The notes: generated from the sequence alone by a model not told the origin. DNA of 26,583 nucleotides from Pseudomonadota bacterium (GCA_021781695.1 JAJXWG010000004.1:1-26583), one strand, 5' to 3'. Positions 8,229 to 17,029 are shown, counted from the stretch's first letter. Translations and numbers: made by a program.

Positions 8229-8684
8229 TCAATGTAATTGGGTGGATTGTAGGGGGACGAGCAATTCTTCGATCAACAATGGGCTGAGATTCTGGTGGCG
8301 ATCCCACAGCACAATCAGCATGATAAGCTTGAGCTTATCAAGTCCCAGGTCTTTTTGCTGGAGGGCAAGCGCTCGGTCGATGATGATCTCGCGTTCGACA
8401 GCTGTGATCATCCCCTGTTGTTCGGCGAAGAGCAAAAACTGTCTTGCTTCCGCGCTGAGGCGAACAAACTCGATTTCGGCATATAAACGCATCCCGGCAT
8501 GATTCAGGATGTCAGGATAGCTGTCAGCGTTCTGCAAACGCAGAGCCGATAGCCAGGTCAAGGCTTCGTCTATATCCTCGCCTTCAAAGCCGGCGGCAGA
8601 AAGTTTGCGCGACAGCTTATCAGGTGCAGGATAGCTCCCTGCATCGATATAGCTTTCAAATAAATACATGAGGATTTCAAACAT
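8229..8684 (-). CDS. smg: Smg protein (DUF494 family)
   Basis: The 151-residue cytoplasmic protein begins MFEILMYLFESYIDAG and shows the DUF494/Smg pattern throughout, including an LSRKLSAAGFEGEDIDEALTWL helix pair and a C-terminal LIMLIVLWDR helix. The length is normal for the family, roughly 150-160 residues. Its biochemical function is not established. Lying between dprA and topA is the conserved arrangement in beta- and gammaproteobacteria and supports the call. It starts 14 nt after the dprA stop and ends 5 nt before topA. I see no clear ribosome site ahead of it, so translation may depend on coupling. Confidence 0.93.
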   Translation of the reverse strand: MFEILMYLFESYIDAGSYPAPDKLSRKLSAAGFEGEDIDEALTWLSALRLQNADSYPDILNHAGMRLYAEIEFVRLSAEARQFLLFAEQQGMITAVEREIIIDRALALQQKDLGLDKLKLIMLIVLWDRHQNLSPLLIEELLVPLQSTQLH

Positions 8685-8698
8685 AATTTTGCGTCTGT

Positions 8699-9781
8699 TT
8701 AGTGTATGCGTTGGTACAGTCCGCCGGGAAGCGCAGAGACCCGGCCTTCGAGCTCGAGCGTTAATAGCATGGCGGATAGCTGGCTAACCGTCAAGCCAGT
8801 GCGCTGACTGAGCGTATCCATGCTCACCGGGTCAAAGCCGATCATATCAAGCAGGTTTTCGTGTTGCGTTGAATCATCTTGAGCGGATTCTGGTTTGATT
8901 TCTGGAATTTGGCCTGCCAGTTCCTCGAGTATATCTTGGGCTGTTTCGACCAGCTTTGCTCCTTGTTTGATCAGTTTATGGCAGCCGCGGCTTTGCGGAG
9001 AGTGTATGGAACCTGGAATGGCAAACACATCTCTCCCCTGCTCTATCGCCTGCCTTGCCGTGATCAGCGAACCGCTCTGCTGCGAGGCTTCTACAACCAG
9101 ACACCCTATGCTCATGCCGCTGATGAGACGATTGCGGCGCGGGAAGTTCGAGCCTGTGGGCGGCGTGCCCAGCGGAAATTCCGATACAAGCGCACCCTGT
9201 TTTGCAAGCTGATGAGCCAGGTCACGATTGGCGGCAGGATAAACCTTGTCAAGACCGGTGCCGACTACTGCGATGCTGCTACCCTGCCCGCGCAAAGCGC
9301 CTCGATGGGCGGCAGCATCGATGCCATGCGCCATGCCGCTGATGATGCAAAAGCCAGCGTTGCTCAATACGCTTGAAAATTCCTCGGCATTGCTGATTCC
9401 CTGCGGCGTGGCGTGGCGGCTGCCTACAATGGCGATGGCCGTGGAATTCAATAAGTCGATATTTCCTTTGACATAGAGCAAAAGAGGGGGATCGGCGATG
9501 TTGAGCAGCGTCCTTGGATAATCCGCATCGCCCAGGGGGATTACATGATTTTGTTCATCTTCCAGCCAGGCCAGTGCAGGAGAAAGCGCTTCGTCACTGG
9601 CGCCCTTGCGGATCGCAGCAGCAATATCGGGCTTGACGATGGATTTTAGCGAGTCTGCAGTCGCCGCCAGGACGGCTTCGGGAGAACCGAATTCCTTTAA
9701 CAGACTGCGCGCGTGCTCGTTTCCCAGGCCGTGTATCAGGCTGAGTATTAACCATGATTTGAGCGATTCATCAATATGCAT
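8699..9781 (-). CDS. dprA: DNA-processing protein DprA
   Basis: The 360-residue protein has a short N-terminal helical (SAM/HhH-like) region, a Rossmann-type core (about 115-285) and a C-terminal winged-helix domain (about 310-358). Core motifs are IVGSR (118-122), SGMAHGID (148-155), GTGLDKVYP (174-182), FPRRNRLI (213-220) and SGSLITAR (236-243). DprA binds incoming single-stranded DNA in the cytoplasm and loads RecA during natural transformation. Many non-competent bacteria also keep it. It lies 83 nt downstream of the LysM gene and directly before smg, its usual neighbour. No strong ribosome site is visible at ATG 9781, but the domain starts properly from there. Confidence 0.95.
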   Translation of the reverse strand: MHIDESLKSWLILSLIHGLGNEHARSLLKEFGSPEAVLAATADSLKSIVKPDIAAAIRKGASDEALSPALAWLEDEQNHVIPLGDADYPRTLLNIADPPLLLYVKGNIDLLNSTAIAIVGSRHATPQGISNAEEFSSVLSNAGFCIISGMAHGIDAAAHRGALRGQGSSIAVVGTGLDKVYPAANRDLAHQLAKQGALVSEFPLGTPPTGSNFPRRNRLISGMSIGCLVVEASQQSGSLITARQAIEQGRDVFAIPGSIHSPQSRGCHKLIKQGAKLVETAQDILEELAGQIPEIKPESAQDDSTQHENLLDMIGFDPVSMDTLSQRTGLTVSQLSAMLLTLELEGRVSALPGGLYQRIH

Positions 9782-9849
9782 GCACTGCGTGAAAACCGGG
9801 CAGTATTGAGGAAATTCCGCACGGTGTTCCCAAAAGGGCGTGAGGCGCG

Positions 9850-9863
9850 GCTTTTATAAAAGC
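9850..9863. repeat. 14-nt perfect palindrome between the LysM gene and dprA
   Basis: GCTTTTATAAAAGC is perfectly self-complementary and sits 1 nt past the LysM stop codon. It has no following T-tract on the minus strand, so it is not a normal terminator. It holds a TATAAA that could serve as a weak -10 for dprA, but no matching -35 is seen. Confidence 0.5.
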
Positions 9864-9864
9864 A

Positions 9865-10902
9865 TCAGGGTGTAGACGCCCGGTCCATGAGTTGTACAGG
9901 CATGCGGGTGTTCATCACGAGCGCATAGGATACCTTGTCAAATACACGAAATACGAATATCAAACCGGAGCGCACATCCGGCAATGCCAAGGGTTTGCCA
10001 TCGTCGTTGACAATGCGGCCTTTGCTGAATATTGCCAGCACATTTCCGTTTTGCAGGCCATCCCTTGCCCCTTTGTTTAGCGTGATGATGCTGTCCTGCC
10101 CTGCCTGGGTCACGCCGCCATAAATGGAAATCACGGTGGCATTGATCTGCCTTTCAGGTGCGCGGGGAAGGTAAGTCAGAGGGGTTGGGGCAGAAGGAGG
10201 TACCAGCAGATCTCCAACATTGATTTCCAGTTTTGCATCGGTCACGACGGCGGTGCTGACATGGTCAAATTTGTTGACATTAATTGAGCCCAGATAGACT
10301 GCTTCGCGGCCCAGAACTTCCTTCGTGTCAGGATCGGTAAAAGTTTTGCCAGGACGGAAAACCTGCCATACTTTGCCCTGGCTTTCTGATAGTCCGGTAG
10401 CGTATACGACGTCGCCCGGACCGACAATCACCCTTTCATCGGGTACGCCAACCAGCTTGGGCGAGCCTGCCAACGATTCATTCGAAATAACTAGGGGCTC
10501 GCTCAAGAATGGCTCAATGACTTTGGAGGCAATACTTGGAATGGCATCCTGCCGGCCTTTTTCGGAGATGATTTCCGGGGACAGCTTGATTACATTGTCT
10601 GCATTCACACCGTCACTCAGGCTTTTGCCTATACTTAGCGTGCCATGCTCTCTATCCAGAAAAATGGTCTGGCCTGGATAAATCCAATGAGGATTTTTTA
10701 TCGCGTCTTTATTCATGCCCCAGATGTGCGGCCATTTCCAGGGATCTTTGAAAAACTTGCCTGAGATGTCCCAAAGCGTGTCGCCTTTCACAACCGTATA
10801 TTGGTCGGGTGCGTCGCTGCGTATCTGTGCAGTGTTGTCAGGTTGACCGGCAAAAGCCAGAACAGGCAATAAAAAGCAAAACAGCGATATAATCTTACGC
10901 AT
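9865..10902 (-). CDS. Secreted LysM-domain peptidoglycan-binding protein
   Basis: The 345-residue product starts with a signal peptide (MRKIISLFCFLLPVLAFA, cleavage near residue 18). A LysM domain follows at about 35-82, with the pattern YTVVKGDTLWDISGKFF and a closing IYPGQTIFL. The rest, about 260 residues, is a beta-rich region without a family I can name. LysM domains bind the glycan chains of peptidoglycan, so it should act in the periplasm. Start: the frame extends to 10989, but ATG 10902 has a CGGAG ribosome site 5 nt upstream and gives a clean signal peptide. It is the first gene of the minus-strand dprA-smg-topA run and divergent from def. A LysM protein next to dprA is common in betaproteobacteria; its physiological role is not known. 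Confidence 0.9.
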   Translation of the reverse strand: MRKIISLFCFLLPVLAFAGQPDNTAQIRSDAPDQYTVVKGDTLWDISGKFFKDPWKWPHIWGMNKDAIKNPHWIYPGQTIFLDREHGTLSIGKSLSDGVNADNVIKLSPEIISEKGRQDAIPSIASKVIEPFLSEPLVISNESLAGSPKLVGVPDERVIVGPGDVVYATGLSESQGKVWQVFRPGKTFTDPDTKEVLGREAVYLGSINVNKFDHVSTAVVTDAKLEINVGDLLVPPSAPTPLTYLPRAPERQINATVISIYGGVTQAGQDSIITLNKGARDGLQNGNVLAIFSKGRIVNDDGKPLALPDVRSGLIFVFRVFDKVSYALVMNTRMPVQLMDRASTP

Positions 10903-10956
10903 GGAAACTCCGAAAGAGTCAGTGACAAAGGCGCACGGCATACCGTGACGCGCTAA

Positions 10957-10985
10957 ATTCTGCATCCAGTCTACTAAATTAGCAA
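10957..10985 (-). promoter_or_regulatory. Candidate promoter of the LysM gene
   Basis: On the minus strand TTGCTA (10985-10980), a 17-nt spacer and CAGAAT (10962-10957) match 4 of 6 bases in each box. It would start transcription about 50 nt before ATG 10902. A CACGG-N4-CCGTG dyad (10934-10947) would fall in the leader or at the start site. Confidence 0.4.
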
Positions 10986-10991
10986 GCATTT

Positions 10992-11495
10992 ATGGCAATC
11001 TTACAAATTTTACAGTACCCGGATGAGCGTCTGCATACAGTCGCCAAAAAGGTTGTGGAGGTCAATGAGGTGATCCGCAAGCTGGTGCGGGATATGGCCG
11101 ACACTATGTATGCCGCACCAGGAGTGGGCTTGGCGGCAACCCAGGTCGATGTGCATGAGAGGATCATCGTGCTGGATATTTCCGAGACTCATGACAACCT
11201 GATGGTGTTCATCAATCCCGAAATCTTAAGCGCAAGCGGGGAACAGGCTGGCGAGGAAGGTTGTCTTTCCGTGCCGGGAATATATGAAACGGTGCGCCGT
11301 TCAGGCAAGATCATGGTCAAGGCGCTCGATGAAACGGGAAAGCTCTTTACTCTGGAGGCAGAAGGGTTCCTGGCCGTGTGCATACAGCATGAAATGGATC
11401 ATCTGCAGGGCAAGGTTTTTGTTGAGTATTTGTCTCAGCTCAAACAGACAAGGTTGCGCGCCAAGCTCAAAAAGCGGCGGCGCGAAGCGCTGTAG
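10992..11495 (+). CDS. def: Peptide deformylase
   Basis: The 167-residue enzyme removes the formyl group from the N-terminal methionine of new proteins at the ribosome exit. All three family motifs are intact: GVGLAATQ (44-51), EGCLS (89-93) and HEMDH (133-137). Cys91, His133 and His137 bind the metal and Glu134 is the catalytic base. The length is typical. It is the first gene of a plus-strand run and lies 5 nt before fmt, which adds the formyl group to initiator tRNA. No convincing ribosome site precedes ATG 10992. The basic C-terminal tail (KLKKRRREAL) is normal for betaproteobacterial Def. Confidence 0.97.
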   Translation: MAILQILQYPDERLHTVAKKVVEVNEVIRKLVRDMADTMYAAPGVGLAATQVDVHERIIVLDISETHDNLMVFINPEILSASGEQAGEEGCLSVPGIYETVRRSGKIMVKALDETGKLFTLEAEGFLAVCIQHEMDHLQGKVFVEYLSQLKQTRLRAKLKKRRREAL

Positions 11496-11500
11496 CGTTT

Positions 11501-12430
11501 ATGAAAATCATTTTTGCGGGTACACCGCATTTCGCGGCCAGCGCTTTGAGCGCTCTCATTGGCGAACATCAGATCGTTGGGGTATTGACCCAGCCAGATC
11601 GACCTTCCGGGCGCGGCATGCAGCTTAATGCAAGCCCCGTCAAACAATTGGCGCTGCAGCAGGGTTTAACCGTATGGCAGCCGGAAAGCCTGAAAACCGA
11701 ACAGGCGCGGCTTGAAATTGCCGCCTTGGATGCCGATGTGATGGTGGTGGCTGCCTACGGCCTGATTTTGCCGAAGGCGATTCTGGACATGCCGCGTTAC
11801 GGTTGCCTCAACATTCATGCTTCACTGTTGCCGCGCTGGCGAGGTGCGGCACCGATACAACGTGCAATTTTGGCAGGCGATCGCGAGACAGGCATTACCA
11901 TCATGCAGATGGACGAGGGGCTGGATACGGGGAACATGCTGCTGCGCAAACCCTGCCCGATAGAACCCGATGACAATGCACAGACGCTGCACGACAGGTT
12001 GGCGGCGCTTGGGGCTGACAGCATCCTTGAGGCATTGCAGTTATTGGCAGCCGACCGGCTGACTCCCGTTGAACAAGACGAGGGTGCCGCATGTTATGCG
12101 GCTAAGCTGCAAAAGAGCGAAGCTATTGTCGACTGGCGGCAGGATGCGGTTCGGATTGCGCGGGCGGTGCGCGCCTACAACCCATATCCTGTGTGCCAGG
12201 CCAAACTGAACGAAGTTGTGTTGAAGATTTGGCAGGCCGAGGTGTGCCCGGGCCAACAAGGAAAACCGGGAGAGGTGCTTGCAGCAGACAAGAGCGGCAT
12301 TGTGGTCGCATGCGGCAAAGACGCGCTGAAACTGCAGGTCTTGCAACGACCGGGCGGCAAGGCGCAGCCTGCCGTGCAATTCATGCAGGCGATGCCTGTA
12401 AGGGTTGGCGATTATTTTTCGGTAATTTGA
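11501..12430 (+). CDS. fmt: Methionyl-tRNA formyltransferase
   Basis: The 309-residue enzyme transfers a formyl group from 10-formyl-tetrahydrofolate to Met-tRNA(fMet). The N-terminal Rossmann domain holds the signature NIHASLLPRWRGAAPIQ (104-120), with Asn104 and His106 at the catalytic centre and Asp142 in LDTG completing the triad. A C-terminal OB-fold domain for tRNA binding starts around residue 205. The length is typical. It begins 5 nt after def and its stop codon is followed with no gap by the rsmB start codon, which indicates translational coupling. Confidence 0.97.
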   Translation: MKIIFAGTPHFAASALSALIGEHQIVGVLTQPDRPSGRGMQLNASPVKQLALQQGLTVWQPESLKTEQARLEIAALDADVMVVAAYGLILPKAILDMPRYGCLNIHASLLPRWRGAAPIQRAILAGDRETGITIMQMDEGLDTGNMLLRKPCPIEPDDNAQTLHDRLAALGADSILEALQLLAADRLTPVEQDEGAACYAAKLQKSEAIVDWRQDAVRIARAVRAYNPYPVCQAKLNEVVLKIWQAEVCPGQQGKPGEVLAADKSGIVVACGKDALKLQVLQRPGGKAQPAVQFMQAMPVRVGDYFSVI

Positions 12431-13693
12431 ATGAACAACATCCAATTGGCAGCGGCGCAAATCGTTCAGCAGGTGCTGGTGGATGGGCGCAATCTCAACC
12501 AGGTGCTGGATGAATCGCTGCGTAGAAAATCGGCCTGGACGCCGTCACAGCGCGCTGCCCTGCAAGACTTAAGCTATGGCACATTGCGGTTCTATGGCCA
12601 GTTAAATTCCATGCTTGATTTGCTGTTGCACAAGCCTATGACCGACAGCCGTATCACCTATTTGTTGCTTGTCGCGCTCTATCAACTGCAATACAGCCGA
12701 GCAGCGCAGCATGCCGTGGTGGATCACGCTGTGCGTTCTGCAGGCACTTTGAATCCGAAAATACGCGGGCTAGTGAATGCAATATTGCGCAATTTTTTGA
12801 GAAGTGCACCCGATTTGCTGGTGCAGGCAGCGCTTGCGCCGGTGGGTAGATACAATCATCCTGAATGGTGGATAGACGAAACAAGAAATCAGTACGATGA
12901 GGAAGTTTCAGCTTTGATACTTGAAGCGGGCAATGGGCATCCGCCAATGACGCTGCGCGTAAACCGGCGGCTCGGAACGACGGCGGCTTACCTAGCACAG
13001 ATGTCTGAGCAGGGTATCCTGGCAAGGCAGATCGGGCCAGATGCACTGCAGCTGGAAAAACCGTTACCCGTAGACAAGCTTCCCGGATTTTTTGAGGGTT
13101 TGGTGTCAGTGCAGGATGCAGGTGCGCAGTTTGCAGCGAAACTGCTGGATGTCCGGAGCGGCATGCGCGTATTGGATGCCTGCGCCGCACCGGGTGGCAA
13201 GGCTGCGCATATCCTGGAACTGGCAGATGTCGAACTTGTGGCGCTGGACAAAGATGAAAAGCGCCTGCTTCGTGTTAAAGAAAACTTGCAGCGGCTGGGC
13301 TTGGTCGCGACGTTGCTGACTGGTGATGCCGCCAGTCCTGCAGATTGGTGGGATGGCAAACTGTTTGATCGTATATTGGCCGATGTGCCCTGTTCAGCCA
13401 GCGGTGTGGTGCGCCGGCATCCGGATATAAAATGGCTACGCAGGAAAGAGGATATCGCATCTTTCGCTATACAGCAGGCAGAAATTCTGCAATCCTTGTG
13501 GGGGATTTTGGCGCGGGAGGGCTTGCTGCTTTACGCTACCTGCTCGATATTCAGACAGGAAAATCAGGAAGTGGTAAACGGGTTTCTGGCGAAGAATCCG
13601 GAAGCACGACAGGTGGATTTGCCGGAGAGTCAGTTGTTGCCGAACGATCAGCATGATGGGTTTTTCTATGCTTTGTTGCAAAAAACGGCTTAA
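12431..13693 (+). CDS. rsmB: 16S rRNA m5C967 methyltransferase RsmB (Sun/Fmu)
   Basis: The 420-residue enzyme methylates cytosine 967 of 16S rRNA using S-adenosylmethionine. An N-terminal NusB-like helical domain (about 1-135) precedes the methyltransferase domain. The latter shows VLDACAAPGGKAAHILEL (SAM site, 247-264), DVPCSASG with Cys321 and ATCSIF with Cys371; these two cysteines are the release and nucleophile residues of m5C methylases. The start codon directly follows the fmt stop. The 3' end overlaps the next gene by about 41 nt in another frame. The def-fmt-rsmB order is widely conserved. Confidence 0.96.
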   Translation: MNNIQLAAAQIVQQVLVDGRNLNQVLDESLRRKSAWTPSQRAALQDLSYGTLRFYGQLNSMLDLLLHKPMTDSRITYLLLVALYQLQYSRAAQHAVVDHAVRSAGTLNPKIRGLVNAILRNFLRSAPDLLVQAALAPVGRYNHPEWWIDETRNQYDEEVSALILEAGNGHPPMTLRVNRRLGTTAAYLAQMSEQGILARQIGPDALQLEKPLPVDKLPGFFEGLVSVQDAGAQFAAKLLDVRSGMRVLDACAAPGGKAAHILELADVELVALDKDEKRLLRVKENLQRLGLVATLLTGDAASPADWWDGKLFDRILADVPCSASGVVRRHPDIKWLRRKEDIASFAIQQAEILQSLWGILAREGLLLYATCSIFRQENQEVVNGFLAKNPEARQVDLPESQLLPNDQHDGFFYALLQKTA

Positions 13694-14258
13694 ATTCCTG
13701 CTGGGGCTAATCCTGTGGCTGTTAGCCGCAAGTGCAAGCGCTGATGGCATCGGCGTGAATAAGGCGGAGCTGAAGTTGGCCGATGAAGGTTATCAGCTCG
13801 TGGCCAATTTCAACGTGAACCTGAATTCCGTGGTTCAGCAAACCTTGTCTCTGGGTGTACCGCTTTATTTTGTGGGCGAGTTTTCGCTGACGCGCTCACG
13901 CTGGTACTGGCTGGATGAGCAAGTCTTTCAAAGCGATCAAGTAATCAAGCTGTCCTATAATGCACTTACCCGCCAATACCGCATTTCACGCGGCGCATTG
14001 TTCCAGAATTTCACGAGTCTTGATGAAATGATGCGCATACTGGAGCGGCAGAATTCGGCTTATTTCCCTGTTGATTCGTTAAAAAAGGGCAGCAGTTATA
14101 CCGCAGCCGTGAGATTGCGCCTAGATACCAAACAGCTTCCCAAACTGATGCAGGTAAATGTTCTGACCAGCAAAGACTGGAATTTCGATTCGGGCTGGTA
14201 TCGTTGGGCGATACACCCGCCTGAAGGCATTGTGCGCGACACAGGGAAGACGGAGTAG
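13653..14258 (+). CDS. Secreted DUF4390-type protein
   Basis: The product of up to 201 residues has a signal peptide, with a basic KKRLK stretch then a hydrophobic core and a likely cleavage after Ala30 (ASA|DG). The mature part, about 170 residues, is beta-rich with LVANFNVNLNSVVQQTLSLGVPLYF and RQYRISRG patterns that I associate with the DUF4390 family found between rsmB and ntrY in betaproteobacteria. It should be periplasmic; its function is unknown. Three in-frame starts exist (13653, 13656, 13668). 13668 would give the shortest n-region, and no ribosome site decides between them. It overlaps rsmB and ends 6 nt before the kinase gene, so a role in periplasmic sensing by that kinase is possible but unproven. 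Confidence 0.85.
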   Translation: MMGFSMLCCKKRLKFLLGLILWLLAASASADGIGVNKAELKLADEGYQLVANFNVNLNSVVQQTLSLGVPLYFVGEFSLTRSRWYWLDEQVFQSDQVIKLSYNALTRQYRISRGALFQNFTSLDEMMRILERQNSAYFPVDSLKKGSSYTAAVRLRLDTKQLPKLMQVNVLTSKDWNFDSGWYRWAIHPPEGIVRDTGKTE

Positions 14259-14264
14259 CCGCGT

Positions 14265-16391
14265 TTGAAATACCTGATCATCCTAAGCGTTTTTGCCGGT
14301 ACGGGTCTGCTGTATCTGTTGTCCAGCAGCAGTGTGAATACCGAAGTATTCTCGATGAATTACTACAGCCTGCTTGTGCTGATGGGGCTGTTGGCTGCGG
14401 GATTGCTGGGCCTGGTGGCCGTTCAGGTTTGGCGGCTGCGCGAGAAATTAAGGAACAAGGTATTTGGCGCCAAATTGACGCTCAGGCTGGTGCTGTTTTT
14501 TACGCTTATCGCCGTTTTACCGGGCATCCTGGTTTATGCCGTGTCGGTCAATTTCTTGTCAAAGAGCATAGAGTCCTGGTTTGATGTGCGTGTTGAAAAG
14601 GCGCTGGAGGGCGGGCTCAGCCTGGGTAAGAGCAGTCTGGACAACAGCCTGAAGGACCTGACAAAAAAAACCCAGTTTATTGCGCTATTGCTTTCAGAAA
14701 AGAATCCCAATCAGTTTCAGAATGCGCTGACTCAGTTAATCGACGAGGGGGCGGCCCAGGAAACGACACTGTTTGATATTCACGGCAAGATGATCGCTTT
14801 TGCTGCAATCAATAATGTGCTGTTGCCCGACGTGCCGGATGACAAGCTGATCCAGGAGGTGCGTGAAAAAGGACAATATGCAGCCATTGAAGAATCTCCA
14901 AACAAATCCATGGTCTTGCGGGTATTGGTTCTGGTCAGCGCAAATAGCTATACAGGTGCGAATTATATTTTGCAGTTTAACCAGGCTGTGCCCAAGCAGG
15001 TCGAAGCGGACGCAGAAACGGTGCAGGCTGTTTACCGCGATTATCAGGAGTTGACGCTTTCCAGGGTAGGACTAAAGCGCTTGTATGGTATTACGCTGAC
15101 GTTGTCTTTGTTGGTGGTTTTGCTCACGGCCATATCGGTCGCGTTTTTTATCAGCGAGCGCTTGGGGTCATCTCTGGAGGCGCTGGCCGAGGGCACGCGT
15201 GCGGTTGCACAAGGAGATTTTACCGGCAGGCATCCGATACGCAGCAGCGACGAACTGGGGGCATTGACGGGTTTGTTCAATCAAATGACGCATCAGCTGG
15301 CGGATGCCAAACGGGTCAGCGAACGGCAGCAACGCGAAGTTGAAAGGTCCAAGGGGTATCTGGAGAGCGTACTCACGCATCTGTCTTCGGGGGTTCTGGC
15401 GCTGGATGGGGAATTTCGTCTGCGTTCGGGAAATACCAGCGCTGAGCAAATTTTGGGTGTGCCCTTGCAGGAAATGCAGCGTGTTTCCTTGCAGAACATT
15501 GCGGAGAAATATGCGCTGTTGAATACCTTTTGCCAGACCATAACGGCAGCTTTTGCTGATACCAGCAATGGTGAATGGCAGCGTCAAATTGAGCGTTTAA
15601 GCAAGAATGGCGTACAAATTTTGCTGATGCGAGGAACGCGCCTGCCGCAGGGTGCAGAGGCGGGTTTTGTCGTGGTTTTTGATGATATCACCCACCTGCT
15701 GCAAGCCGAACGCCAGTCTGCCTGGGGTGAAGTGGCTCGCCGCTTGGCGCATGAAATCAAGAATCCGCTTACGCCGATACAGCTGTCTGCCGAACGTTTG
15801 CAATACAAATTGAGCAGCAAGCTCGATGAATCTGATGCGAAGCTTTTGCAGCGGGCAACGCAAACCATTGTGAGCCAGGTGGCTGCGATGAAAAACATGG
15901 TGAGCGATTTTGCCGATTATGCGCGCGGGCCAGTCTTGAGGCTGACAAGCCTGGACATACACCGGCTGGTCAAGGAGGTATTGGGCTTATACGAGGCCAA
16001 TGCTGTCCCCATAACTTTGCAGCTGCAGGCAGGCCACGCCAAAATAAACGGAGATGCGACAAGATTGCGCCAGGTTTTACACAATTTGCTGCAGAATGCA
16101 CAGGATGCATTGCAGGGGTCGCCAAATCCCCGGATAACCTTGAGCACAGAAAATCTGAATGACGAAATATACGTGCGCGTGCTGGACAATGGCAGCGGTT
16201 TCTCAGAAAACGCATTATCACGGGTTTTTGAGCCGTACATGACGACTAAAACCAAGGGAACAGGCTTAGGGTTGGCGATAGTAAAGAAGATCATCGAAGA
16301 GCATGGCGGAAAAATAAACGTAGAAAATCATGTAAATGGCGGAGCCTGTGTAAGTTTCAGCCTGCCGCTGAACGAGGAGCTGGAAGAATGA
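14265..16391 (+). CDS. ntrY: NtrY-like membrane sensor histidine kinase
   Basis: The 708-residue product has membrane segments at about 5-22, 34-55, 72-96 and 274-296, leaving a periplasmic part of about 175 residues between the last two. After these come a HAMP domain (about 297-350), a PAS domain (362-475), a HisKA domain with His496 in RLAHEIKNPLTP, and an ATPase with Asn607, DNGSGF (641-646) and GTGLGLAI (665-672). This is the NtrY layout. The kinase should phosphorylate the adjacent regulator, whose start overlaps by 4 nt (ATGA). Start: the codon is TTG at 14265, supported by GGAG 14252-14255 9 nt upstream. The next in-frame ATG (14355) would remove the first membrane segment. The signal sensed is unknown; NtrYX systems elsewhere respond to nitrogen or redox state. 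Confidence 0.92.
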   Translation: MKYLIILSVFAGTGLLYLLSSSSVNTEVFSMNYYSLLVLMGLLAAGLLGLVAVQVWRLREKLRNKVFGAKLTLRLVLFFTLIAVLPGILVYAVSVNFLSKSIESWFDVRVEKALEGGLSLGKSSLDNSLKDLTKKTQFIALLLSEKNPNQFQNALTQLIDEGAAQETTLFDIHGKMIAFAAINNVLLPDVPDDKLIQEVREKGQYAAIEESPNKSMVLRVLVLVSANSYTGANYILQFNQAVPKQVEADAETVQAVYRDYQELTLSRVGLKRLYGITLTLSLLVVLLTAISVAFFISERLGSSLEALAEGTRAVAQGDFTGRHPIRSSDELGALTGLFNQMTHQLADAKRVSERQQREVERSKGYLESVLTHLSSGVLALDGEFRLRSGNTSAEQILGVPLQEMQRVSLQNIAEKYALLNTFCQTITAAFADTSNGEWQRQIERLSKNGVQILLMRGTRLPQGAEAGFVVVFDDITHLLQAERQSAWGEVARRLAHEIKNPLTPIQLSAERLQYKLSSKLDESDAKLLQRATQTIVSQVAAMKNMVSDFADYARGPVLRLTSLDIHRLVKEVLGLYEANAVPITLQLQAGHAKINGDATRLRQVLHNLLQNAQDALQGSPNPRITLSTENLNDEIYVRVLDNGSGFSENALSRVFEPYMTTKTKGTGLGLAIVKKIIEEHGGKINVENHVNGGACVSFSLPLNEELEE

Positions 16392-17029
16392 GCAAGCAGA
16401 TTTTGGTGGTGGATGATGAAGTGGGTATACGTGAATTGCTGGCTGAAATCCTGTTTGATGAAGGCTATCAGGTAGAGCTCGCCGAAAATGCGCAGCAGGC
16501 GCGTCGCTTCAGACAGGAGCATGAGCCGGATCTGGTGCTGCTGGATATATGGATGCCGGATATTGACGGCGTGACATTACTGAAAGAATGGGTTGAGCAG
16601 GATCTGTTGACCATGCCTGTGGTGATGATGTCAGGTCACGGCACGATAGAGACAGCCGTAGAGGCGACACGCATCGGTGCGGTAGACTTTCTGGAAAAAC
16701 CGATATCGATGCAAAAGTTGCTGGCTACGATTGCGCACGCGATCAAGGAGGGGGCGGCAAGGCCGCAAATGCCGGTTGTCGATGCAGTGCAAAACTTGAT
16801 CGTAGAGATTGATGGCGCTGCCAAGCATTTTACGTTGCCTTTGGATCTGCCTTTGCGCGAAGCTCGCGAGCATTTTGATGCGATATATTTTGATTACCAT
16901 CTGCAAAAAGAAGATGGCAATGTTTCTCGAGTGGCAGAGAAAATTGGGCTGGAGCGCACGCATCTTTACCGAAAACTTAAACAATTGGGCATAAAAGTGT
17001 CTAAAAAAGGGTCTGAAAGCGAGGCATGA
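16388..17029 (+). CDS. NtrX-like response regulator lacking the AAA+ domain
   Basis: The 213-residue protein has a receiver domain (1-120) with acidic pocket Asp9/Asp10, phospho-acceptor Asp53 in LLDIWMPD, Ser82 and Lys104. A linker of about 50 residues follows, then a Fis-type helix-turn-helix (about 178-202, pattern GNVSRVAEKIGLERTHLYRKL). Full-length NtrX proteins are about 450 residues with a sigma54-activating AAA+ domain between these parts. Here there is no Walker A or GAFTGA motif, so it cannot activate sigma54 RNA polymerase by the usual route. It may repress or activate sigma70 promoters instead. The linker LREAREHFDAIYFDYHL resembles the segment before the NtrX helix-turn-helix, which suggests loss of the AAA+ domain from an NtrX ancestor. 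It overlaps ntrY by 4 nt and is the last gene of the def run. Confidence 0.9.
   Translation: MSKQILVVDDEVGIRELLAEILFDEGYQVELAENAQQARRFRQEHEPDLVLLDIWMPDIDGVTLLKEWVEQDLLTMPVVMMSGHGTIETAVEATRIGAVDFLEKPISMQKLLATIAHAIKEGAARPQMPVVDAVQNLIVEIDGAAKHFTLPLDLPLREAREHFDAIYFDYHLQKEDGNVSRVAEKIGLERTHLYRKLKQLGIKVSKKGSESEA

Noticed and set aside
8224..8307. Upstream start for topA adding 28 residues
   Set aside because: It overlaps smg, and topoisomerase I proteins normally begin at the MANNLLIVESPAKAK-type sequence.
6835..8502. Two open frames of 220 codons on the plus strand (6835-7497, 7840-8502)
   Set aside because: Both are opposite topA and smg, and their translations show no domain pattern.
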